Of a stretch of DNA of 64,000 nucleotides, positions 8,801-16,276 are shown one piece after another. Numbering within the stretch: position 1 is the stretch's first letter; each line of letters opens with the position of its first letter. The translations under genes were made by a program, and so were the position numbers. The stretch is from Streptomyces pluripotens (GTDB lineage: Bacteria; Actinomycetota; Actinomycetes; Streptomycetales; Streptomycetaceae): positions 3,658,001 to 3,722,000 of the forward strand of contig NZ_CP021080.1 in assembly GCF_000802245.2 (NCBI RefSeq), read 5' to 3'. The notes under the pieces are model-generated. The model was not told the origin of the DNA, ran no database searches, and saw only the letters and a program-made list of their open reading frames with translations.

Positions 8801-10685
8801 AGGCATCGGTGGAAGCCCGCCGGGCCCGCCGACGTCCACCACCCGGGCCCACGGCGCCCTGCTCGCCGGCGCCGGTCTCCTGCACGGGCTGCTCCCGCAC
8901 CGACGGATCCTGCTCGGCCGCCTCTCGCGCGGGCGCCTCACCCGCGCGTGGAAGCTGCGCGGCGCCAGCACCGGCGACCGCCGTGCCCGCGGTCTCCGAG
9001 GCGGACGTTTCGGCGACCGTCCCGGCGCCGCTGCCCAGCGGCACCTCCAGCACGTATGCGCTGCCGCTCATGCCGGGCACCTCGTGCGTCTGCAGCACAC
9101 CGCCGTGAGCACGCACGATGCCGCGCACGATCGGCTCGTGGACCGGGTCTCCACCGCTGTACGGCCCGCGCACCTCGATCCGTGCGACTTCGCCGCGCTG
9201 CGCGGCGGCGACCACGACGGTGTTGTCCAGGTAACCGCCCGCCGAGACAGAGGTGTTGCCGGTGGCATCGACCCCGGCGACGTCGGCCACCAGATGTGCG
9301 AGCGCGGTGGCGAGCCGCTGGGGATCGACCTCCGCCTCGATGGGCGGCGCGTGTACGGCGAACTGCACCCGACCGGGACCGATCAGCTCCACCGCTCCGT
9401 CCACGCCGGCGGTGACCACGGCGTCCAGCATCACCTTCGTACGGGTGATGTCCTCGCAGCCCTCGTCCAGCCGCTGGTAGCCGAGGACGTTGTCGATGAG
9501 CGTCGTGATCCGCGAGTACCCGGCCGAAAGGTGATGCAGCACCTGGTTGGCCTCGGGCCACAGCTGCCCGGCGTCGTCGGCGGCCAGCGCGGCCAGTTCG
9601 CGTCGCAGTTCGTCCAGCGGCCCGCGCAGGGAACGCGCGAGCAGGCTGAGCAGCTGCTCGTGCCGCCCGGCGAGGGCCTCGAACCGGTCCTTCTCCCGCT
9701 CGGCGAGCGCCGCGTACCGTTCCTCGCCGGCCGTCAGCTCCTCCGCGTGCTTCTCGCGCAGCTCGTCGAGCTCGGTCACATGCTGCTGGCGCAGCGCGGT
9801 CAGATCGGAGGCGTGCTCCTCGGAGAGCCGCTCCAGCTCCGCAGCGTGCGCCTTCTCCAGCGCTGACTTCTCCTCGGCGAGGGAGTCGAAGGGGCGCCGG
9901 TCGGTGAAGGTCATCACGGCACCGACGAGCTGATCGCCGTCCCGCACCGGGGCGGTGGTCAGATCGACCGGTACCTTTTCATCTCCTTTGGACCACAGCA
10001 CCTGCCCGCGCACCCGGTGCTTGCGGCCGGAGCGCAGGGTGTCGGCGAGCGGTGAATCCCCGTAGGGGAAGGGGGACCCGTCGGGACGCGAGTGCAGCAC
10101 CAGGGTGTGCAGCTCCCTGCCGCCGAGTTCACCCGCCCGGTACCCCAGCATCTGCGCGGCGGCCGGGTTGACGAGCACGATTCGCCCGTCGGTGTCGGTG
10201 CCCACGACCCCTTCCGCCGCGGCGCGCAGGATCATCTCCGTCTGCCGCTGCGACCGGGCCAGCTCCGCCTCGGTGTCGACGGTCCCGGACAGGTCCCGGA
10301 CCACGAGCATCAGCAGCTCGTCACCGGTGTAGCCGTAACTGTCGTACGCCTGCTGCCCGTTCTCGAGATTCGCGCTAGTGACCTCGACCGGGAACTCGGT
10401 CCCGTCGGTCCGCCGGGCGACCATCCGGGTCGGCTTGGTCCGCCCGCGCGGGTCCATGTGATCGGGCCGCCGCATGGAGCCGGGGATGAGTCTGGAGTCG
10501 AACTGCGGGAGCAGGTCGAGCAGCCCGCGCCCGACGAGTGCGGTCCCCGGCGCTTCGAAAGCCTCCAGCGCGATGGTGTTGGCGTTGACGACGGTTCCGT
10601 TGGCGTTGACCAGGACCAACGCGTCCGGAAGGGCGTCGAGTATGGCTGCGAGGCGAGCAGCGCCTCGGGATGGCCTGCTGCTCAC
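5805..10685 (-). CDS. PAS-PAS-pseudokinase with two receiver-like domains
   Basis: A very large (1626-residue) cytoplasmic signalling protein. Order: PAS 1 (about 10-115), PAS 2 (about 148-262, EGVVGTDTDGRIVLVNPAAA), a charged coiled coil (about 270-340), a histidine-kinase dimerisation region whose H-box reads ARSLRGPL so the phospho-acceptor His is replaced by Arg, a degenerate ATPase domain (about 430-545), about 800 residues of Pro/Ala/Gln-rich sequence with six scattered Gly-Arg-Arg-Arg clusters, then two receiver-like domains (about 1388-1490 and 1504-1622). The last keeps the Asp in LVVMDLMQ but has no Lys in the switch position. GTG start with GGGAGGAAG upstream. Probably a scaffold or sensory pseudokinase rather than an active kinase. 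Confidence 0.85.
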   Translation of the reverse strand: MSSRPSRGAARLAAILDALPDALVLVNANGTVVNANTIALEAFEAPGTALVGRGLLDLLPQFDSRLIPGSMRRPDHMDPRGRTKPTRMVARRTDGTEFPVEVTSANLENGQQAYDSYGYTGDELLMLVVRDLSGTVDTEAELARSQRQTEMILRAAAEGVVGTDTDGRIVLVNPAAAQMLGYRAGELGGRELHTLVLHSRPDGSPFPYGDSPLADTLRSGRKHRVRGQVLWSKGDEKVPVDLTTAPVRDGDQLVGAVMTFTDRRPFDSLAEEKSALEKAHAAELERLSEEHASDLTALRQQHVTELDELREKHAEELTAGEERYAALAEREKDRFEALAGRHEQLLSLLARSLRGPLDELRRELAALAADDAGQLWPEANQVLHHLSAGYSRITTLIDNVLGYQRLDEGCEDITRTKVMLDAVVTAGVDGAVELIGPGRVQFAVHAPPIEAEVDPQRLATALAHLVADVAGVDATGNTSVSAGGYLDNTVVVAAAQRGEVARIEVRGPYSGGDPVHEPIVRGIVRAHGGVLQTHEVPGMSGSAYVLEVPLGSGAGTVAETSASETAGTAVAGAGAAQLPRAGEAPAREAAEQDPSVREQPVQETGAGEQGAVGPGGGRRRARRASTDAFLESDVPGADGTKAPAPTGRRRRRAAAPAEEAGPVPAEGTGTASSGTGRRRGRPAESDAGDGLGVSEGAVVTAAEHAAGAAASGTGLGSAVPPQGVPAPSGRGARHGSAAPQAAALPPALPMASSETVQGPEAVPGSGADPAEGTQPTGRRRRALAAAAERAAAQEAGGARTVFALPPAEADRSPESANAATDLGKGTAPDVSTGSESAVPAESAPGVPSDTTRGSSTEGPQQLAGPVPGQAPGQTPGPKPVPDAVPEPGQAPGPVAGPLPAQVAVSADGGPGDDGRHDAVPLDQAEDHTPPQPHPTSTPTGRRRRASAQSADAVQAVAPEAAPEVAAAAAQPVAVPAAPGQPAAAVEQAVTGEPGPDQADAHQAVQAPAVRDQAVPVPANRSQAVPVPAAPRVPQAAAAQSASGQGSPVHGVPAQGTAGPAVPAQASPSTRADRAPAGAPAAVPPQPDLPVPGTQTAAPHTAQVARAAVPAQGPAGRPLPVPSEQPAPIQPVAPVQPVAPVQPVVPAQAGQAPAAQPGTPATGTPVAPPTPQPLPAESASGRAPTPPTGTASADAASQQWPGADGTSGSGTPALQARPTGTPAPGTRPPAEHTGAQPQQAAQPLPAESAEVRIDPDSTQGRAINVRTLGQGVPFARQAGQAQQPTATPPPHTPGGSGRRRKLGTPPDPANRPEPQPGQAARPHPQTDPAPASPGGQSRLAPGTEGAGRSYAIGAPGPGAAEGPEPLDGPGGAVEIADSPRPQPLDDELPPEPLDNPRRLLVWPAPDVTTQQALSDCGYRPVIVHSREEVDAQIAAFPAALFVDPLTGPITRTALQALRQAAVAAEVPVLVTAGLGQATREAAYGADPAILLKALAPRDSEQHPSRVLLIEEHAEIALALTATLERRGMQVARAASDNDAVTLAGQFRPNLVVMDLMQVHGRRSGIVDWLRANGQLNRTPLVVYTAAVDQADLPRLASGEAVLFLAERSTSSEVQSRIVDLLARIGTN

Positions 10686-10987
10686 GAGACGCTTCCTCCC
10701 TGTTACTGCTCCTTGCCGACCGCTCGGGCCATCTTGCCAACCGGCCCGCGGCGTGTCACGGGAGGGAGTCTAAAGGCATGCGTCGCGCTCGCGATGCCGG
10801 ATGAGAGGGAGGTCCCACGTGCAAGTGACGACGAACGCGTGACCGCCTGCTCAGGCTCCGCGGTCTCTCCGCGGGACTCTTGCCGTGCCGTGGGTTCCGC
10901 CGGGGAGGCACCGAGGACGGTACAGACGGTGAGGATCGTGAGAACCGGGGTGGAGATCGGTACGTCGGTAAGGGAGACCCGGGAGCG
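10686..10987. other. Intergenic, nothing recognised
   Basis: About 300 bases between the PAS protein start and the SSI gene stop. It carries the PAS-protein promoter and GGGAGGAAG ribosome site at its left end; I see no further gene or convincing terminator. Confidence 0.5.
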
Positions 10988-11473
10988 TCAGCCGAGTCCG
11001 CCGACCTTCGGCAGCAGCGGCACCATCCGGTCCCACCGCCCGATCTCGCATCCGTTGCTGCGGTCGTACGAGGCGTCGACCGGCCGGCCTGCCCAGGTGC
11101 CGGTGACATGGGCGGTGGCCGGTCCGCCGTACAGCATGGTGCAGACGCTGCCGGGCGCCACCGGAGCGAAGGGGTCCTGTCCCCAGCGGGTGTGGGAGTC
11201 GAGGACCCGGCAGGCCCCGGCCGGGTCGGGATGAAGGCCGGCATCGGGGTGACAGAAGACCTCGTACGCTCCGTCCTGCCCGGCTCCGGCGTGCCGGACG
11301 ACGACGATGAGGTGATCGCCGTGCCGCTCCGTGCCCCGGTCCCCGGGCCGGAGGGGCGGTGCCACGGCACCGGCTGCCACGGCGGGCACGGCGGAGAACG
11401 GGACGAGGGAGGCGACAGCGGCGAGCGACGATACGAGAAGCCGCCGTCCGACGGCAGGAAGGACAGGAACCAT
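10988..11473 (-). CDS. SSI-family secreted subtilisin inhibitor-like protein
   Basis: A 161-residue precursor of a Streptomyces subtilisin inhibitor-type serine protease inhibitor. A signal peptide (LLVSSLAAVASLV...AVPAVAAGA) is followed by the SSI fold with four Cys (FCHPDAG, ACRVL, VCTML, GCEIG), enough for the two family disulfides. The reactive loop reads C-T-M-L-Y where SSI itself has C-P-M-V-Y, placing Met at P1 and Leu at P1', which predicts inhibition of subtilisin/chymotrypsin-like enzymes. The C-terminal strand ending RWDRMVPLLP is slightly longer than usual. ATG at 11473 gives a normal signal peptide. A homologue is, as I recall, at SCO4010. Confidence 0.9.
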   Translation of the reverse strand: MVPVLPAVGRRLLVSSLAAVASLVPFSAVPAVAAGAVAPPLRPGDRGTERHGDHLIVVVRHAGAGQDGAYEVFCHPDAGLHPDPAGACRVLDSHTRWGQDPFAPVAPGSVCTMLYGGPATAHVTGTWAGRPVDASYDRSNGCEIGRWDRMVPLLPKVGGLG

Positions 11474-11725
11474 GCCCTGTCCAACGCCGGTACCCGCCGG
11501 ACGTTGCGCAGCCGGTCGTCCCCACGGTCAGCAGCCGGCTCGGGCCCTGCGTCCCCGCTGCTTGTCCGCCCGCTCGCCGACTGCACGTCGCCCGGCGCCC
11601 CGCCGCGGAAGGCCTTTGCCCTGTGGCCCGACTGCCTAGTACCGTGGGGGGCGATTGGTGACACCGCACTCGACTGTGTCATCATCTGCACGCACCGATC
11701 GCGCGCTTGCGCGAGCGGTTGTGCT

Positions 11726-11816
11726 GGAGGCGTCGCCTAGTCCGGTCTATGGCGCCGCACTGCTAATGCGGTTTGGGGTTTACCCCCCATCGAGGGTTCA
11801 AATCCCTCCGCCTCCG
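11726..11816 (+). tRNA. tRNA-Ser(GCU)
   Basis: Acceptor GGAGGCG pairs with CGCCTCC; anticodon stem CCGCA / TGCGG encloses loop CTGCTAA with anticodon GCT; a long variable arm (GGGG...CCCC) and T-arm GAGGG-TTCAAAT-CCCTC follow. The extended variable arm is the class II signature of tRNA-Ser. CCA is not fully encoded. Confidence 0.95.
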
Positions 11817-11826
11817 CACTGATCCC

Positions 11827-11855
11827 GAAGCCCCGGTCCTCAGGACCGGGGCTTC
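11827..11855 (+). terminator. Terminator after tRNA-Ser(GCU)
   Basis: Perfect 13-bp stem GAAGCCCCGGTCC / GGACCGGGGCTTC with a TCA loop, eleven bases past the tRNA. It is also the likely target of the adjoining group II intron fragment. Confidence 0.9.
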
Positions 11856-11858
11856 GGC

Positions 11859-12050
11859 GTGTGCGCCCAGCATGGGCGATTGCTTGGGGGTGGAAGTCCC
11901 CTGGGGGAAGAGGTGGTGCTAACCCCGAGCCGGAGGCAAGGGCGTCATCGTGAGGTGGGGTCTGGAGGAAGCCCGAGGCGAGACCTGGGTACCGAGGAAC
12001 ACGAACCGTGTATGAGGCGTACTGGTCGGGTGAGTCTTCTGGCAGCCCAG
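11859..12050 (+). ncRNA. Group II intron, 5' (domain I) fragment
   Basis: About 190 bases resemble the start of a bacterial group II intron: GTGCGCCCAGCATGGGCG at the 5' end, then GGGTGGAAGTCCCC, AACCCCGAGCCGGAGGCAAG and GAGGAACACGAACCGTGT, blocks I know from domain I of actinobacterial introns. No intron-encoded reverse transcriptase and no domain V hairpin follow, so it is a truncated, immobile remnant. It begins directly downstream of a terminator hairpin, the preferred target of class C introns. Calls rest on motif memory, not on a covariance search. Confidence 0.6.
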
Positions 12051-12056
12051 TGTGAG

Positions 12057-12083
12057 AGGAGGGACGGGCGACCCGTCCCTCCT
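12057..12083 (+). terminator. Strong hairpin after intron fragment
   Basis: Perfect 12-bp stem AGGAGGGACGGG / CCCGTCCCTCCT with a CGA loop. It could be a terminator or a second intron target. The remaining bases to the tRNA-Arg promoter hold nothing recognisable. Confidence 0.6.
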
Positions 12084-12249
12084 ACTCGATTCCCCGGCTC
12101 GCTCCCCGGCCCTCGCTGCCAGGCATTTCCGCAGGTCACAACGGGTGTGCGGATCGGATTTCACATGACGGCGGCAGTCATGTAATGTTCTTCCTGTCGC
12201 CGCGAGCGGGCCGAAAGGGCCGGGAGCGAAGATGAAAAATAAGAAACAA

Positions 12250-12322
12250 GCACTCGTAGCTTAACGGATAGAGCATCTGACTACGGATCAGAAGGTTGCA
12301 GGTTCGAATCCTGCCGAGTGCA
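12250..12322 (+). tRNA. tRNA-Arg(ACG), integration site
   Basis: Acceptor GCACTCG / CGAGTGC with discriminator A; anticodon stem TCTGA / TCAGA around loop CTACGGA, anticodon ACG. T-arm GCAGG-TTCGAAT-CCTGC. An A-rich stretch lies just upstream. Its 3' half from 12281 is repeated at 16956 and 24514, which marks it as the attachment site of integrative elements; this copy is the complete, functional gene. Confidence 0.95.
12281..12322 (+). repeat. att core copy 1 (tRNA-Arg 3' half)
   Basis: The anticodon loop to 3' end of tRNA-Arg. Bases 12281-12316 recur exactly at 16956-16991, and 12281-12321 recur with one mismatch at 24514-24554. This is the attL-like junction with the intact tRNA. Confidence 0.85.
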
Positions 12323-12331
12323 CAACAGTTC

Positions 12332-12363
12332 AGAGGCCCTGTGGAGAGATCCACAGGGCCTCT
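12332..12363 (+). terminator. Terminator after tRNA-Arg
   Basis: Perfect 14-bp stem AGAGGCCCTGTGGA / TCCACAGGGCCTCT with a GAGA loop. The flank CAGTTCAGA-GCCC recurs behind att copy 3, so flanking sequence is partly shared too. Confidence 0.9.
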
Positions 12364-12596
12364 GGCTTTTGCCTTGACGGCAGTGTTTGACGGCAACCGC
12401 CTCCGCCTCGAAGTTCGTGGTGCAGTCGACCCTGATCATGACCGTCATGCGGGAGTATGGACGGCGGGTGTCCAGCAGGTCGGCCTTTGTCCTCGGCGGG
12501 ACGCCATCCTGCCCTCGGCCGCCAGGCCCCGATCTGCGACTCCCGCGCTCGATGGCGTGTGGGTGTGCCGGGGAAGCTTCGCAGTCGGATCGTCCC

Positions 12597-13159
12597 TGTC
12601 GCCCTGGTGCTCGGTGTGGATGGCACGGATCTCGGCGACGGCCGCCGCCTCGCGCACCTGGCGTTCGGCGCGCGCCTCTTCTGTGGCCTGGTGCCGGTAG
12701 GAGCCGGAGCGGGAGACCTCTAGGACCCGGCACAGCCGCTTGACGCCGAAGTTGGCGCGATGGTCGGAGATGAAGTCCCAGCGGCAGGCCTTCACTTCAC
12801 CTCCCTGGCGAAATAGGCTGCCGCTCGGCGCAGGATTTCGCGCTCCAGCTGCCACTGCTTTTCGGCCTTCAGGAGCCTGGCGTTCTCGGCCCGCAGCCGG
12901 CCAGCTCGTCGGTCTGATTCTCCGGGCCGCTCCGGCCCCGGACGGCCGACATGTTCGCCCCGGTGTCCTTGCGGACCCACGTGCGCAGTGTCTCCCCGGT
13001 GATCCCGGGCTCGGCGGCCACGGCCGCGTACGTGCGCTTGCCGCCACCCGCGCGAAACAGCGCGACGGCGTCCCTCCGGAACTCCTCCGGGTACGGAGAC
13101 TGGCATCCCACCCGGAGATCCCTTCCTGGACCATCAAGACCCATTGTCAGGGTGTCCAC
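12597..13159 (-). pseudogene. IS3-family transposase remnant (orfA + orfB start)
   Basis: Reading leftward: orfA with its helix-turn-helix (YPEEFRRDAVALFRAGGGKR ... GITGETLRTWVRKD) in one frame, its leucine-rich coiled coil (RLRAENARLLKAEKQWQLER) in another frame, then the start of orfB (CRWDFISDHRANFGVKRLCR...SRSGSYRHQA) from GTG at 12795 overlapping the orfA end. orfA is broken by a frameshift and orfB stops matching after about 66 of ~290 residues, before any DDE residue. The element is dead. The DNA between it and tRNA-Arg (12364-12596) shows nothing I recognise. Confidence 0.75.
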
Positions 13160-13248
13160 TCCAAGGGATCAGGCTCAAACCTCCGGCCGCGTAGTCCGTC
13201 CCACGTGGGCGCTCACACAGGGGATACGGCCGTCGCATGGCGACGCGT

Positions 13249-14361
13249 TCAGGTAGTGCCCGCGCCCCAGATCTGCGCTTGGTTGACGACCGAGAGCGGT
13301 TTGGACCGCTTATCGATCTCGGTGGATGAGGCGTCCATGGAGGCGAGCACGCCTGACCGCTGGTCCAGCAACATCAGGTTCTGTCCTGACCAAGCCACCG
13401 CGAATGTCTGATCAAGGTCGCCGGCGTTGGTGGTGGGCAACGCGTCGACTTCATGGCAGGTGCCCTGGTCCAGGTCGAGGACTGCCAGGTGGTTGGATCG
13501 GAGGACACTCGCATACCAGCGTCCACTCGGATCGAGTGTGCCCACGCCCACGGTGTCGCCGCCCTTGCACGAGGGAGCGTGGTCGCTCTTGGGCTTGTCC
13601 ACATCGTAGGAGTGTGTGCAACTTCCCGTGTTGCACGCGTCGTCGCGCCAGATCACGCGGTTGCTTGCAGCGGCGACCACACTGGCGTTGGTGGCGATGG
13701 TCTTTGTGGCTGTGTCGGCTCGGGCGTTGAGAACCACGATGTTGGTCACCGCTCGACCGCCCGTGCCGGTTCCACCTGTGTCGCCAGTGGTGCGTTCGGC
13801 GAGCAAGCCCCGAGACGTGTCAGCGACTGGCCGCATGCCGCAGGGCAGCGTCAGTTTGGTGCGGGACGGGTGACCGGAGGTTTCGTACTTGCTGACGGTA
13901 AAGCGGGCCGAGACCGACTGCGGCAGTTCTTGGCCGGCGCAGGCAGTATCGGCTGACTCTTCGGTGACGGCCCACAGCTGCTTGCCGTCGGCGCTGGGGA
14001 ACCATGCGCTGGCTTGACCAAGGAGAACCGCTCGTCCAGGGGTGCTCGGCTCTATGGCGACAACCCCGCCGTCGCGGATGCCAACGACTTCGCCCGAGGC
14101 AAGCTGGCGCGGGCTGTCCAAACGATAGGCGTCGGCATTCTCGGCTCCGGCCGGCCGCGAACCCACGATCCGGGGATGAGAGTTCAGGTCCTTCAGGACG
14201 GCCACTTCGCCACCCAGATCGACCACGACATCGTGAGGGGCCGAGGACTGGCTACCATCGCCAGGCCCGCACGCGGCAGCCAAGGCGGCGAGGACCCCCA
14301 TACCGACCAGGGCACCACGTCGACGCGCGCGAACAGTGGCGTGAGTCAACTTCCGGACCAT
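13249..14361 (-). CDS. Secreted lipoprotein, beta-propeller-like
   Basis: A 370-residue probable lipoprotein of unknown function. ATG at 14361 is preceded by GGGGGAAGG at good spacing; the N-terminus has basic residues, a hydrophobic stretch (GALVGMGVLAALAAAC) and lipobox LAAC followed by GPGDGS. The rest shows recurring strand-turn blocks (AWFPSADGKQLWAV, GTLDPSGRWYASVL, VAWSGQNLMLLDQRSGVL) of the kind found in WD40/YVTN-like propellers, and three Cys-rich turns. No catalytic motif. Lower GC3 than the core genes and location between IS remnants suggest island cargo. It may work with the adjacent secreted protein. Confidence 0.75.
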   Translation of the reverse strand: MVRKLTHATVRARRRGALVGMGVLAALAAACGPGDGSQSSAPHDVVVDLGGEVAVLKDLNSHPRIVGSRPAGAENADAYRLDSPRQLASGEVVGIRDGGVVAIEPSTPGRAVLLGQASAWFPSADGKQLWAVTEESADTACAGQELPQSVSARFTVSKYETSGHPSRTKLTLPCGMRPVADTSRGLLAERTTGDTGGTGTGGRAVTNIVVLNARADTATKTIATNASVVAAASNRVIWRDDACNTGSCTHSYDVDKPKSDHAPSCKGGDTVGVGTLDPSGRWYASVLRSNHLAVLDLDQGTCHEVDALPTTNAGDLDQTFAVAWSGQNLMLLDQRSGVLASMDASSTEIDKRSKPLSVVNQAQIWGAGTT

Positions 14362-14438
14362 CGGGCCTTCCCCCAGCGTAGTCAGAGGTTCCGTAGTATG
14401 CCGGGACGAGCGGTCAACCCGCCCCGGCAGTCGCAGCG

Positions 14439-14993
14439 TTACGGCTTGGGCGTGCACGCGCTCTTGGCCGTGCACTCTGAGAAAAAGGGATAGGCGGTGA
14501 TTCCGCCCAGGGTTCCCACGTTACCGAGGAAGCGCGCGCCGCACCTGGCAGTGTCCTGCCATTTCTCAATCGTGAACTTACGTCGCTCGATCTTCGGTGT
14601 GGTGTATCCGTATCTTTTGGCCGGAACGTTGATGGTGTTCGATACCGTCTTGCCTCTGGTGGTCGACTTGGTGATGTCGTACTTCGTCTTGGACTCGACC
14701 TGGCCGACTCCAAAGTCCAGGCTTCCCCCGAGCTCGGCGCTCCAGGTCGTCTGCTTCGACTTGGAGGTGGTCAGGTCGTAGCGCAGAATGGCCGATGTCG
14801 GACTCGCGTTGTACTTGCCTGCGGTGCTACCGATCGCTTCGTACGAAGCGCCCGATGACACCACCTTGTACCAGACGTCCGGTGGGCAACCCTGAGGAAT
14901 GCTCTCGGCCGCTGTGGCAGACGGCGCGAGCAGCAGCCCTGCCCCCAATGTCATCGCTCCGGCCACAGCGAATCTCCGCAGGCCAATCTGCAT
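14439..14993 (-). CDS. Small secreted beta-rich protein
   Basis: A 184-residue exported protein of unknown function. Signal peptide RRFAVAGAMTLGAGLLLAPS ending ATA-AES. The mature ~155 residues are dominated by alternating polar/hydrophobic strands rich in Ser, Thr and Lys (TTSKSKQTTWSAELGGSL, ESKTKYDITKSTTRGKTVSN), which resembles the stem region of aerolysin/ETX-MTX2-type pore-forming proteins, but I see no decisive family motif. Four Cys (PQGCPP, ARCGAR, SECTAK, SACTPK) could form two disulfides. Start ATG 14993 sits behind a G-run. Encoded just upstream of the lipoprotein and on the same strand. Confidence 0.75.
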   Translation of the reverse strand: MQIGLRRFAVAGAMTLGAGLLLAPSATAAESIPQGCPPDVWYKVVSSGASYEAIGSTAGKYNASPTSAILRYDLTTSKSKQTTWSAELGGSLDFGVGQVESKTKYDITKSTTRGKTVSNTINVPAKRYGYTTPKIERRKFTIEKWQDTARCGARFLGNVGTLGGITAYPFFSECTAKSACTPKP

Positions 14994-15174
14994 GGTGGAT
15001 CCCCCCCCATGAAGTGGTGAATTACTTGGTCTGGTCAGTGATCAAGTAATTGGAGTCAACCATGTTCAGGTCAAGCGCGACAAGGCGTCGAGGGCATTGT
15101 TGAGGGTGATCTGAGGTGCATCGGTGTTGCCTGTAGCGGTGGCCAAGGTGCCGTCAGTCTGACGGAAACACTGA

Positions 15175-16273
15175 GAGGGCGTTTGATGTGGCAGGATTGC
15201 CGCTTATGCCCTAGTAAGTTCCTCGCCAGGTTGGCGTAGCTTCATCCGTTATGCGCTTGGCAAGGTTATCGATCGACGCGACGTGGATCATGGCTTCGGA
15301 GCTGGTGGCGAGAGTCTCGTAGTCGCGGGCGAGCCGACGGTGCATCATGATCCAACCGATACTTCGCTCCACTACCCAGCGTCTTTTCAGGACATGAAAT
15401 CCGCGGGTTCCGGGGTTTTTGTCGACGACTTCGACGTCGATCCCGAGTTTCGCGCCATGCTCGACGACGGCTTTCTTGAAGCCGGTGTCGACCCAGCTCT
15501 TGGCGATGGTTGGGTAGGTGCTTTTGGCCTGGTCGAGGAGGCGTATTCCCAGGGCGTTCTCGGAGAGGCTCGCGGCGGTGACGGTTACGGCGAGGATCAG
15601 GCCGATCGTGTCGGTGAGGATGCCTCGCTTCCGGCCCACGATCTTCTTCGCGGCGTCCGTTCCCTGGCTGGTCATGGGCACGTTGGTGGAGGTCTTGACG
15701 CTCTGGGTGTCGATGACAGAGGCCGTTGGTTCGGGCTTACGACCCTCCTTCACGCGGGCGAGTCCGGTCAGGTCGTAATTGAGCTGGGCGAAGATTCCCT
15801 CGTCACGCCAGGCCGCGTAGTAGAAGTAGACGGTGCCGTGGCCGGGGAAGTCGTGCGGGAGGTATTTCCAGGGGATGCCGGTGCGGTTCACGTAGAGAAT
15901 CGCGTTGAACACGTCGCGGAGTTCAACTTTCGCCGGTTGGCCCGTGGGGCGGCGGTCGAGCCGGGCTTTCCGCCATGCCGTCAGGGTCGGCTCGATCAAG
16001 GCCCACCGGGCGTCGGACAGGTCGCTGGGGTACGGCTTCGGCTCGCTCACGCCGTAGCGTTGCCACGAGAGGGCCGGAAGGTACTGTTCCGCTGAACATC
16101 GGGAGGTTCTGGTGCATCTTCAAATCAGACGGAATCCCGGTGGCAGAAGCGAGCGAAACGGACGGCGGGGCCTGTACAGCATGAGGCGACGAAGTCCACA
16201 TATTGGCTAAAGCAGCGCAAATCATGACAGTGATAAAAGCCATTTACCAGAATAGAACTATGTAAACGCCCTC
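15175..16273 (-). mobile_element. IS5-family insertion sequence, complete copy
   Basis: About 1.1 kb bounded by terminal inverted repeats GAGGGCGTTT at 15175 and AAACGCCCTC ending 16273, flanked on both sides by TGA (15172-15174 and 16274-16276), consistent with the 3-bp TNA duplication of the IS1031-type subgroup. It carries one intact transposase. Confidence 0.8.
15211..16050 (-). CDS. IS5-family transposase (DDE)
   Basis: A 279-residue DDE transposase. The N-terminal DUF4096-type block reads YPSDLSDARWALIEPTL and the GIPWKYLPHDFP segment follows. Catalytic residues: Asp in ASVIDTQSVKT, Asp in KSWVDTGFKKA, Glu in RRWVVERSIGWIMMHRRLAR. Length is normal and no frameshift is seen, so it may be active. 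The GTG start overlaps another open frame that is conserved upstream in both copies of this element. Confidence 0.92.
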   Translation of the reverse strand: MSEPKPYPSDLSDARWALIEPTLTAWRKARLDRRPTGQPAKVELRDVFNAILYVNRTGIPWKYLPHDFPGHGTVYFYYAAWRDEGIFAQLNYDLTGLARVKEGRKPEPTASVIDTQSVKTSTNVPMTSQGTDAAKKIVGRKRGILTDTIGLILAVTVTAASLSENALGIRLLDQAKSTYPTIAKSWVDTGFKKAVVEHGAKLGIDVEVVDKNPGTRGFHVLKRRWVVERSIGWIMMHRRLARDYETLATSSEAMIHVASIDNLAKRITDEATPTWRGTY

Positions 16274-16276
16274 TGA

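Noticed and set aside
6012..9415. Long plus-strand open frames of 600-700 codons
   Set aside because: Shadows of the Pro/Arg-rich linker of the PAS protein; Arg/Pro/Ala-only composition and no ribosome sites.
10780..10800. Imperfect hairpin GCATGCGTCGCG...CGCGATGC as terminator
   Set aside because: Interrupted stem and wrong placement relative to the flanking genes.
12281..12733. Possible integrase tail on the minus strand next to tRNA-Arg
   Set aside because: No Arg/His/Tyr recombinase motif is present; the QDSNLQPSDP-like end is the usual spurious translation of the tRNA itself.
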